Shown: in pieces, positions 51,695 through 61,846 of the stretch
Layout of the letters: every line of letters begins with the position of its first letter
How positions within the stretch are numbered: position 1 is the first letter of the stretch
DNA from: Zychaea mexicana
Lineage: Eukaryota; Mucoromycota; Mucoromycetes; Mucorales; Lichtheimiaceae
Direction of reading: 5' to 3'
DNA: 64,000 nucleotides
Assembly: GCF_025766255.1 (NCBI RefSeq)
Contig: NW_026516805.1
Span: forward strand, 1 to 64,000
Notes under the pieces: generated by a model
Databases searched by the model: none
Told to the model about the DNA's origin: nothing
The model's input: only the letters and a program-made list of their open reading frames with translations
Position numbers and translations under genes: made by a program

Positions 51695-51719
51695 CTGTTT
51701 TTAGAAGCAACTTTGCGAA

Positions 51720-52964
51720 TGTTGCATTAAGCTGTCAAATAAAGACCATTTTGAAGATTATTTTCATAAAGTTTTGATGATTTACCTATAGATAGAGAAA
51801 AGAAAAATTTTACTTACCTTTTATACTTACGATTATTTTCTTACCTAGTCCTGAAACAGAGATGGCTCCCAATACCGTGGTAGTTTTTGCTCTTGTAGTA
51901 CCCACTGTTGACCAAGCTCTTGTACGTTTCATATTTATATGGAATGTTGATTCATCAAGAAATTCATATCTGTTTCATCCCATTCTCGAACACGATCATG
52001 ACGATCATGACGTTCATCCTAAAAGAGTGAAACTCTGCTTTTTTCAATAATGAGTTGCATTCTGTCCTCATGAAATTACGCACTGTGCTCATAGAATTTA
52101 CTTTCTACAAATACTCGGTGTGTGATGTAAGCAATTCTAATGCATAAAGGTTTTAATCGACAATGTAATCCATTGGCTCAGGCCTGCGGTTCTCATCAAC
52201 AGCATTTACCTGTCCATCTTCATAAAAAAATTGTATCATGATGTATAGTTTTGATTGTAAAGTTGTGAAGAAAAAGAAAAAAGAAAAATGCTGCTTTCAT
52301 ATAATATTTATATTTTCTATAGTGTCAAGCATTTGAACTTTTTAATTACAGCGTTAGAAATTGAATTTGGCCACACAAAATTAAAACGGGCTACGATTTT
52401 GAAAATGGGCCACGTTATCCAAATTGAGCTATCTGAACGAAATTGCTTGAAGTTGAGCCACACCATGCAAATTTAGGCGTAGCCATAGCAACAACGCTAC
52501 AATGACTCTTACACACATATTTTTTGTCCCAGAAGTCAAAATGAAAATCATCCATTATGGACTACCAACACATAGTAAAATAGAGATGATCAAACAAAAA
52601 AAAATAGAGGGCATTCCCTTTTATTGAATATGCTTATTTATAATCTTGTGTATTAGGTGTCAGTGCTTTGTGATAATATCAGACAATTGTTCTTGCTAAT
52701 TTTGTAATGTACTCATGTGGGAGTAATAAGAGAATGTAATGAGACAAATGATGATAATAAAAAATGATAGTAAAATAACAATGATGAGGAAATGGTAATA
52801 ATAATAAAAATGATAGGGCATATATGATAATAGTAAAACAACCATAGATGATCATAGAAAATGGATAATAATGAAAATGATGCATAGAACTTCAGGTAGT
52901 GGGGTGTATAGGATGTGTGAAAGTAAAGCAGTCCAGCGGTGGAGGGAATGGATGCTGAAAGGAA
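51720..52964. other. AT-rich spacer
   Basis: Low-complexity ATGATAATAA-type sequence around 52730-52880; no ORF with support. Contains the 3' flank of the gene ending at 52965. Confidence 0.4.
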
Positions 52965-53327
52965 TTAATTTGTATTTTTACGCGATTTTTTGACAGAACT
53001 AGAGGCGTTCGAGGATTGACCTTGGTTATCAGTATTGGGAGCAAATGATGGAGAAAGTAGACTTAGATTACCAGTTGCCAATGGCGGGACTCGGGTTTGA
53101 CAGCACAAAGAATAAGTGTCATCGATAATGGCTTTTCCATACGAAGCTAGTTCTAGCAATGACACCATCTTCAAAACATAGTCATCATTGTCTGATGGGT
53201 ACTCGAGTTCATCTGTTCGTCGAATTCTTACAATATGACCACCAGGAATATCTGCATCTATTAAACGAACAGCATCACCTATTGTATTTGATTTGTTTTA
53301 GCGCACATATTCTCATCAGTCTTGTAC

Positions 53328-53394
<67 letters not shown>

Positions 53395-54660
53395 TTGCAT
53401 ACATACCATTTATGTTGTAACCAAGGATATGAGCCTTATGTAAGAGTGAAGGACGACGGCTCACGATTTCGCTCAACATATCCTTGAAAACAAATGGGAG
53501 TTTCAACATAGAATCTTCGAATTCTTTTGTATTATCTTTCGTAGGACCTACCTCTAATCCACCCAATTCAATACCCCTGCCAATATAAATTGTATCAAGT
53601 CTTCTACCAATCTTTTCACGTTCAATCTCATCAACAGCAGATAGTTTGCGTTTTGAATTTAAGATTTTAGCATGAAAGGTACTTGTTTTTTCCTTTCTTT
53701 AAATAATAAAATGAAAATGAAAATTTTGTCAGCACTGAATATCCAAAGATTCTTTGCTTTTGACCAGCTTCATCCAAATTAAATTTTACACTCACCCCAA
53801 TGCTTCAATGCCCGAATTACGGTGAATCGTACTCAATAAGCTCCACAGATAATATAGTTTATCACTTTCCAACATATTTTGAGTAGGTGTACGCGTGCCA
53901 GGAGTAAAAAACGTTGCCGTTTACATCAACGTCTGGGAAAGCCATGCAAGCAAAGGTTGTTCAATGGGATGATGATCAATGAGTCGTCTAAAGTTATAAG
54001 CATCCAAAGCAGATTTCTATATACATATTATCACGACGATAACCGAAATAAGTTAATAATATTGAAATATACATGTGGTGTTGCCGTTCACATACACAGA
54101 CTTACCAAATTTTCAATCTGCTCGAACTTTGGTTTGAGTTCGTCGTGTATGCATCGAAGGATAGGCTGGCCACTACTCTTGAGTTCCTCCAGCTCTTCCT
54201 TATTGAAATAATTGACCCAATTCAAATCACTCATGTCAAGAATAAATGATAAAGTAGGACTGAAGATGAATTAGTGACTCATTTCGTTTTTTTTATTTCC
54301 CATGAACAATACTTACTGGACGTAGGTAAGAGTGGCAACGAATTCACGCATTTTTCTTTTGACTAACCATAGTGTCTTTTTTTCGAGTGTGGCTTGTTGT
54401 TTGGTTGCCTTTAGCACCCAGCATGTGTTTTCATCTCGTATCAATGCATCATACACTTTCAATACCTTGTCACGGTCAATGGTCGAAAGCTTGGTTTTTA
54501 AAGTTGGACAAGTAGAGGACGAGGAAGAAGAAGGGGATGAGGAGGAAGAGGATGCTACTGGTGCCGGAGTTGATCGTGATTTTACTGGTGCTGATGTGTT
54601 GTCTTGACGTTCAATATTGAGCTTGTTTTCAATACGCTTCCATGTTGGCTTCGCGTTATC
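52965..54660 (-). CDS. Second member of the Mucoromycota multi-copy family (possible PD-(D/E)XK-like fold)
   Basis: Exons 54660-54317, 54259-54106, 54016-53925, 53864-53796, 53696-53407 and 53278-52965 join in phase and end at TAA. The N-terminal part has DNAKPTWKRIENKLN and a Ser-rich linker; the middle has MSDLNWVNYFNKEELEELKS; the C-terminal core has ERERIGRRLDTIYIGRGIEL-like sequence followed by GGLEVG, FKDMLSEIVSRRPSLLHKAH, ADIPGGHIVRIRRTDELEYP and a basic tail. The intron 53924-53865 is needed because reading through meets an in-frame TAA. 5' coding-like pieces reach an ATG at about 55010 (MTDNSERLE), but their phase does not fit the exon at 54660, so the true start is unresolved. Homologous to the gene split at 6966-7713; function unknown. 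Confidence 0.65.
53327..53395 (+). repeat. (ATT)n microsatellite inside an intron
   Basis: About 23 uninterrupted TAT/ATT triplets within the intron 53279-53406 of the family gene. As intronic sequence it does not alter the protein, but its length is likely to vary between strains. Confidence 0.95.
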
Positions 54661-55019
54661 CTAACCATATTATGCAAATAGTGTTAGTAGCGTATTATTC
54701 GCCCGAAGTTATCTTGTCATCAATCTTTTGCATTTACCAGTCATATTTCCAAGATTGTTGGCACAATTTTGAATGTCCTTGATCTACATTGCCTTATAAT
54801 CAAAATTCACACCAAAAATAAAGACTGCTTTGAACGATTTCAGTTTCCATGGCATCTATAACAGACTGAAACAGAACTGGCCCATTCTCTTTCATACGAC
54901 TCAATTGAGAACAGATCGCTGGTATATTATATTAGTCCTTATTATTTTTAATATTTCATTGAAGGAGCAGCATTATATTACCTTCGAGTCTTTCACTATT
55001 ATCAGTCATGTTTGACGCT

Positions 55020-56740
55020 GGGATGTTTGTACAGGCAATACATTAGCAAAAGGAATAGTTTAAAAGTTACTATGCGCCACATCGCTCTGACCTTCATCAA
55101 ATTCCTGGAAAAAAAATCAACTCCACTAGAGAGTGATTGTACCGGAACAACATCGACCATACTGTTATATAGAAAAATAAGCCAGTAAATAAATATAAAA
55201 ATATACGAGACGGGTTGTTTTTTTTATTGAAGAGATAGAGAAAGATAAAAAAAAAATAGGGAAAGTTAAACTCTACCCTTGCTGCCAAAGATACCTTGAC
55301 CATAAACAATAATACATGATTATAACTAAGATTCCACTAGTGAATGATATAAAGAATACAATAAATCAAAAGATCTTAAATTCATGAGCACAAAACAAAT
55401 TGTCGTTAAATATGTAAAGCAGGAATTAGAGATCCGTGTTGGTTTTTGGGTAATAAACAATATAAAATGCAGCAACTTTTCTTGAACAGGTGGATGAGAA
55501 TCATGATAGAGTACCCAGCAAAAAAAGATGGTGTGTGAGCCATGTGTATGAGAAATATATCACTGCTGGATCCACCCTATTTATTTTCATCAACACGTCA
55601 CAAAAACAAGATACCCACACTATGATCAAATATCTTCAAATCGACCACCACGCTGTCCAGGTTTCACCAAACGCATTGTTCAAGATTTTTTTTTATTTAT
55701 GATTCAACCTTGGGTCAACTACAATTACGTGATCAACAGCAACATAATTACATCCAATACCCTACACTTCAAAACTGACTCAAAGATGACCTTAACAACA
55801 ACCATTATGTCTTTTTTCCCTTCTTCACACACTTTTATCAACCACCACATCAACAAACAATTAATCATCACCATTCACTTGAACTTATTAATTATCAACC
55901 ATTCACCACCACAGCCACATCCAACATAATGCTTCAACAATGGTCTACAAAAAAAATATTGACAAAATCATAAACAATAAACTTCTACTTCACTAATTTT
56001 ACCTCAGAATTGGAATTTTTTTGGTCAACTCCTATAGATCACTATGTACGTAATTTACTCTTTCGAATATATCATCACAAATTACCAACATCAGCTTTAA
56101 CACATGCTTTCAATCATCCTTTCAGTTTAATACGTATATGCCAACTCTCATAGAAAATAATATACATTTTCTTTTCTTATGTCCATCAAAATATCAAGTA
56201 TGGAATTATTATAGTTTCATGATCCTGTCCTTCGACTTTTCTTCATTTCTTCTTTACAGGAGATCCTGCTTCTTCAATCTTCTCACACACAAATTTATTA
56301 TTAATTATTTCTTACACTCTTTTACATATATGGCGTGCCTATTAGAAATTTATTTTCCAGGACATTCCTTTTCTTCCAAAAAAGATTGCAAATTCAGCGA
56401 TTGAACATATCAACACTCTTTTATTATAAATAGTTCTTATCTTTCTCTTTTATTGCAATTTTTTTTCTCTTCCGTTGTTTATATATTAGCGGCCTTAGAA
56501 CCCCTCTTCATCATTTTGTACCATTTACAATAAGAATTTTGAGGGTAAAACCTCTATATAAAAAAAAATGACCAAACATCTTAGTACATTTACAAAGCCT
56601 CCATTCCACCTACTTACAACGATATTAAATCTTACATAACATAATAACTCAGATATTCTCAATCTCAGAGCTTATGCCTTAGTCTTAACGTGCCTGATGA
56701 AACTTTTGTTTTTTTCTTCAATAATAATCAGGATTTTCGA
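55020..56740. other. AT-rich stretch without supported genes
   Basis: Short F/I/L/S/H-rich frames such as 55699-55929 and 56138-56404 (the latter with LFLCPSKYQVWNYYSF) recall a degraded reverse-transcriptase C-terminal remnant of the kind written H/C...WN, but the match is too weak to name. Confidence 0.3.
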
Positions 56741-56749
56741 AAAGTACTA

Positions 56750-56975
56750 GTAATGCACATCAGATGGCCTTGGTGGTACCGTCCTTATAAGATGTTCCTC
56801 TCATGGGTGTATATTATGACCTACTTTCGGAAGTCCGAGTAATGCACATCAGATGGCCCTGGTAGTACCGCCCCAACAAGATGTTCCTCTCATGGGTAGC
56901 GCGTTTTTTCTTAACACATCGCATTTGTCAGATGGCCTTGGTGGTACCGTCCCAACAAGATGTTCCTCTCATGGG
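56750..56975. repeat. Three direct repeats of a conserved ~47-bp core
   Basis: Cores starting CAGATGGCC at 56761, 56850 and 56929 (spacing 89 and 79 bp) end with TTCCTCTCATGGG. Copies 1 and 2 share GTAATGCACAT in front. On the minus strand each core holds a 14-codon frame starting MRGTS and ending TT(K/R)AI plus TGA; on the plus strand copies 2 and 3 hold MALVVPxQQDVPLMG. It looks like a repeated end of a mobile element or gene fragment. Confidence 0.8.
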
Positions 56976-57257
56976 CAGGGCTTTGTGTTTTATCTACCTT
57001 TGAAATAATAACAATTGTTTTTTATGGTTTCATTGATTGAGTTACTGTCTTTTCTATAAAGGGAAGTATGCAAAACTTTCATATTAACATTACACAACAT
57101 TTGTTTATAATTAATTTACTTCATACTTCTAGGGAGGATGGTTACTAGTTGAAGTTTTTCATCTAAACTAAGGTCAGTAAAATATTTAAGGTTCACAAAA
57201 ATTCTTCATGTTTACAAAATTATTATATTTTTAAAAATTGAATATAAAAAAAATTGA

Positions 57258-58051
57258 ATTTTAATTAAATATAAAAAATATATTACAATAGATAACCAAC
57301 AAATAGATGAAAAGATTAATAATGAAGTTAACAAAATTATTGTTAATAAGTGGGAATTTTTGGAATATAACTGGCCAATTGCTAATTATAATTACAAGCA
57401 TCGTACAGAATTAAAACATATTAAAGGTATTGATGGTTTAAAAAAGATTTTAGTAGATAAACTTGGTCATATAGCTGTTTTTTTCTTTTGGTTGTTTTAT
57501 ATACTAGCTGTGAATATCCTGGCCCTTATTTTGAAGTTGAAAAAGGTTTATTTTTATTATATCATTTAGTTTCTTGTGTTTCTGGTATTGAAATTAATAA
57601 GTTTATCCCGCAAACATCATTTCACAAATATTATAAAAAGTTTTGGATAGATGAAGATAACTATAAAAGGTTAAATAAAATTGTTAATGATTCTATGGAG
57701 AATATGTTTTCTTCTTTAACTTTAAGAATTTTATCTTCTTATAAATATAATTTACCACTTTTTAAACACATAACTTTTATAATAGATGGTCATGATTCAA
57801 GAATTAACTATGTTAATACTGATATAAAACATGAAAGATTATGGTCATATAAATTTAAAAAAAATGGAGTTCGTACACAAATTATTAGTGATATTAACGA
57901 TATGATTTTATATGCTTCCAAAAGCGATTATTATTCTGATAGTTCTGTTGGAAGTATGTTTTTGAACATGAAATTATATAGAAAAATATCTAAACAAGAT
58001 GTATTGGCAACAGATGGTGGTTATACTTTATTTGTTGGTTACCGCCTAATA
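57258..58051 (+). pseudogene. DDE transposase fragment, AT-rich, frameshifted and truncated
   Basis: Coding-like from 57258 (YKKYITIDNQQIDEKINNE and onward) to about 57480, then in another frame (loss-type shift in a poly-T run) through CEYPGPYFEVEKGLFLLYHL to a TAG at 58052. Landmarks: FKHITFIIDGHDSRINYVNT (first Asp), LWSYKFKKNGVRTQIISDIN, and LATDGGYTLFV (second acidic position). The C-terminal part with the final acidic residue is missing. This pattern matches a fungal DDE family seen in Mucoromycota. Very high A+T compared with neighbours. Confidence 0.6.
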
Positions 58052-58054
58052 TAG

Positions 58055-58100
58055 GAACCCTGGGGTTTCCCAGCGTTCACGTGACGTTACACAAATAAAA
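58055..58100. repeat. Cluster of short palindromes directly after the DDE fragment
   Basis: CTGGGGTTTCCCAG (58061-58074) can form a 5-bp stem, and CGTTCACGTGACG (58076-58088) is a near-perfect palindrome around CACGTG. The position right at the truncation point suggests a junction or element end. Confidence 0.4.
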
Positions 58101-58585
58101 TTTTGCATCAAAGTAGCCAAGACAATAGGCTGTTTATTGGTGTAATTTTTGTGGCTTAGCGGTACATATTCGGGGAGCAATTAAACTTTGAAGTAGAGTA
58201 AACATTACCTATACTTTTTACTAGTGATATATCAATAGTTAATACAGAGAAATGTCCAGACTAAGCTATTTTATTGATAGAAGATATATAAAACTAAATT
58301 GTTATAAGAAAAAACTGCAAGGGATTGAAATATAAATGAGATAATAATATAGGGATATAGAAGCATCTAGTATAACTAAAGACCAAGGTCATTATCACTA
58401 GGGAAAGAAGGAAACCTTCTAAGGAGAGACAATGGGATCACCCTATATCGTGGCGCCTCCTGTTAGGGAGTAACTACACTTGGACCTTGTTCCCTATTGG
58501 TGAGCGGAGGTAACCATTCACTTTAAAATAGACTCTATATATTAGTAAAAGAGTATGAATTGTTATAGAAAATAAATAGAGATAA
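58101..58585. other. Region between the DDE fragment and the Merlin transposase
   Basis: No ORF. It probably includes the left end and 3' flank of the Merlin element. A GTGATATATC word at about 58223 recurs inverted at about 60092-60101 and might be part of its terminal repeats, but the match is short. Confidence 0.3.
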
Positions 58586-59972
58586 TTACCTATCATCAGA
58601 GTCTCCTGATGGATCGTCTGATTCAGAGCTAATATTATTGCTCTCCTCTTCTTCTTCTACATTACTAGGGACTAATTCCATCATATTGAAAGGGCCATTA
58701 TCAGCTGGATGTTCGTACTGTGTATAGTCACCTGGAACCCTAGTCGGGAGAGAGTCTAAAACAAATTCAGTGTTCTCATCACTAAGCCTCTCAGAAGAGA
58801 ACTCAGTTGCAGAAAGGCCTTGTAAAAGGGCACCCCACAGCTCATCTTGATGCTTTCTACGCCATAGGAATTCTAAAAGCTTCCATGGGTAAGCAGAAAC
58901 TGTGCGGTGGCGGCGGCTGATTTGTTGCTTAACAACTGCCCAAAACCCTAATATTAACTATAGTTAGTAGAGAGCTCACTATCTTTTAAAGAAAAAAGTA
59001 TAAATATAGATAAATATTACCTTCGATCATATTCGTATTGTACAATGCAGAATCATCACCAGAATTACCAGGAGCATGGTCAGTAGTCGTATAGCCTATG
59101 CTATGGTTGACGGTATGATGTGTAAAATTTCTGTCCTCTATATCGCCTATACGTATATACGGCGCATGACAATCAGAGATGATGGTGGTACCAGGACGCA
59201 CATACTGCTTAATAAGTGGCAATAGTGTATCACCCGTACGATCCGGCACGATGGTTAAGAATGCCTTCCCAGCTCGGCCATTACGATTTTCGATCATACC
59301 AAAGACCCAGACACCTTCAACACGATTGCCTTGATTATATTTCCGTTTACCGAACTTGCTTTCATCAATTTGTACTTCAGTGACGCCCTCACCACCTGTT
59401 TAAAAATATATTTGATTAATGACAACAATTACCCAAAAAGCATCATCAATAAAAAAAGAAATAAATGCGTTACCAAGCATGAGATCATCATCTGTGATAT
59501 CCTGAAGTATAACCTGATAGACATCAAAAATGATTTGTGATGTAGTATCCCGGTGGAGCCCTGTCAACGCTGTGAGTGTTGTAACAGAAGCTCGTGCGAT
59601 AAAGGTGTACAAGATGAAAAGAATCATCCGTATATCAGCCTTCCGGTTGTAAAAGTAGCTGCCAGTAGTAATGCTTTTGGATGACCGACCACAAGGACAG
59701 CTACGCGAGCAGCGCCATTTCGGTCGTTTCCAACTAGGGGGCCAGTAAAGTTCCATAGATGAACCCTCATCACAGACCATGGTAGTACTGAACACATTGT
59801 TATTAACCAAAAAACTAAAGTAAGGAGATTCTCCTTAAGTCAGTACATATATTTATAAAAACACCACATTTTACAAGGACACAATTTCAACAACATAAAG
59901 ATATACTTACGTCAAAGCTTCATGATGGTCTGGAATAGTAGCCATAAAGTCAAGAATGTTTGGAAGAGCCAT
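58586..59972 (-). CDS. Merlin-superfamily (IS1016/ISXO2-like) transposase, intact
   Basis: Four exons, 59972-59911, 59787-59474, 59395-59021 and 58947-58586, joined in phase; 1113 nt, 370 aa, no stops. The N-terminal third has a Cys-rich patch (WRCSRSCPCGRSS) followed by a helix-turn-helix-like region (LTALTGLHRDTTSQIIFDVY). The catalytic core carries VQIDESKFGKRKYNQGNRVE (Asp136), GTTIISDCHAPY (Asp200), VNHSIGY and NMIEGFWAVVKQQISRR (Glu250), i.e. a complete DDE triad in the ISXO2-like arrangement. The acidic tail (NVEEEEESNNISSESDDPSG) is extra. Known family action is cut-and-paste with 8-9 bp target duplications. The element ends were not proven. This is the only transposase in the window with an undamaged frame. 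Confidence 0.9.
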
Positions 59973-60165
59973 AGTTAGATGATACAGAATATGAAGAACG
60001 TAAGTAAAAAAGGGATAATGAAAATAGCAATGAACTAAACTGAAAAATATTGGTGCCTTTATATAGTTTTTTAACAGTGAAGGTAATCTTACTAGATATA
60101 TCACAGCATATTATTGCTGTTGTATCTTCTTAACTTTATTGGGTATGGATTATTGCATATAATTG
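59973..60165. promoter_or_regulatory. Upstream region of the Merlin transposase
   Basis: A TATATAAAGG-type box on the minus strand (plus strand CCTTTATATAG at 60057-60067) lies about 85-95 nt before the ATG, a plausible TATA element. Confidence 0.5.
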
Positions 60166-60169
60166 TTTA

Positions 60170-60800
60170 TTTTGATTTTGCATGCATCCTTTGTTTACTC
60201 CGTACATGCATTTATATTCCTCTAATCCTTTGCTAGTACTATAACTATTTGTTTCTCTTTTCCTTGCATCTTTTGTTTATACATACATATAATGTGTTGC
60301 TGCAATCTGTTGATGCTATCTATAACTACCTACTTCTCTTCAATATCTTTTATTTATTATGTACATGCATTTGAGTGGCATCAATCCTTTGGAGCTATCT
60401 TTAACCATTTACTTTGCTTTTCCATAATCATAGGTTATTCATGTTTGGATCTTATGTGCTTATTTGAAACTATTTATTTCTCGTTGCATGCATTCTTTGT
60501 TTACTCTATACATTGCACTTACACTGTTCGGGTCCTTGTATGTTTATCTGGAACTATTTACTTCTCTTTATATGCATTATTTTTTTACTCTATACATTCT
60601 ATTAACGCTGTTTGAGTCCTTGTGTGTTTATCTAGAACTATTTATTTCTCTTTGCATGCATTCTTTGTTTACCATATATATGCATTGATTCTGTTCTAGT
60701 ACTTTAGTGCTGATCTAGAACTGTTTATTTCTATTTTGCATGCATTCATTGTTTACTCCATACATATGTTTATATTGTTCGAGACCTTTTGTATGGTGCA
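60170..60800 (+). repeat. Diverged minisatellite with a period of about 84 bp
   Basis: The words TGCATGCATTCTTTGTTTAC and GAACTATTTATTTCTCTT recur; well-preserved copies begin near 60485, 60569, 60652 and 60737 (84, 83 and 85 bp apart), with more diverged copies to the left. Its ORFs are repeat translations, not genes. Confidence 0.85.
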
Positions 60801-61310
60801 TACTGACTTGAATCGTTAATATATTTGAAATACCGACCCAAAAAAAGAAAGTGTATCAGAGTTGTCCAAAGTGAATTTTTTGAGATTCTGACCAGCAAGA
60901 TGTGTTTAATAGCATATTATAAGCATTTCTTACTCGTTACTTTATGAAAAAAGGTGTTTTAGAGAGCCCTGATAGCCATCAAAGTTTTGTCGGAATATGA
61001 AAATTTACTATGTAGACCCAAGAATTCGACAAGGTGGGAGGGGTAGATCAGTGAGGTGATGTAGGCTATTACAGCCTGTGTAACATTGTATTTGTCATGG
61101 TTACACAAACATGTTATCCTCATCATTATACTGCTTTTTTACAAGGGTTGTGTTTCCCTCATTGATACTCGCTCATTGTGGTGAAACTACACTACTTTGA
61201 GTTTGATCCAAATAACTCAACCCATTCCATCTTCTTCGTAACCATTAAAATGCAGTAGAGAGAACACCACACACATGGATGAATCAAATATTACATAATT
61301 AGCACCATAT
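60801..61310. other. Spacer right of the minisatellite
   Basis: No ORF or repeat of note; mixed AT-rich sequence. Confidence 0.35.
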
Positions 61311-61311
61311 T

Positions 61312-61472
61312 GATAATCTCTCAAACATGGATCACAATCGAAAATGACTCAGGACCAACTATTGTCAATACTTCGTTGCAATATAATATCGATAATCTCT
61401 TAAACATGAATCAGAATCGAGAATCATAACTCAGGACCAACCATTGTCAGTACTTAGTTTCAATCTACATTA
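61312..61472 (+). repeat. Two direct repeats of about 80 bp upstream of the DDE gene
   Basis: GATAATCTCTCAAACATGGA... at 61312 and GATAATCTCTTAAACATGAA... at 61391 continue with CTCAGGACCAAC and TATTGTCAATACTT / CATTGTCAGTACTT. They could be subterminal repeats of the element that carries the following gene or promoter repeats. Confidence 0.7.
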
Positions 61473-61727
61473 TCTGAGTTGAGCGAAGTGTACCTGTCAA
61501 AGAGCGGATACTAATTCCAGCACAGACAAAAGTGAGACTTCACCAAACAAGGAACGCACTGATCGAGGCAAAGATCACTCTTTACAATCGGAAGACAACG
61601 TCTATTATCATGGCCGACAAACTCAACCTTCCCATCCTTCTTCATCTTTGAAACATCCGAAACCCGGCATGTCCGCGATCCATTTATCAGTTCATCCGAA
61701 CGGAAGTTTTGATAGCATCTCCAACAG

Positions 61728-61735
61728 TATATAAA
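61728..61735 (+). promoter_or_regulatory. TATA box (TATATAAA) of the DDE transposase gene
   Basis: Well-formed TATATAAAGGG about 112 nt before the ATG at 61847, followed by an A/C-rich leader. Confidence 0.6.
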
Positions 61736-61846
61736 GGGTTGTGAATTCATTCAATAAAAATCATCTCATATTTGACTCTCACTGTATTTTCATATTGTCT
61801 CTTATTCAATCTTTTACTCTATCCACAACCCACGTTTATCACACCC

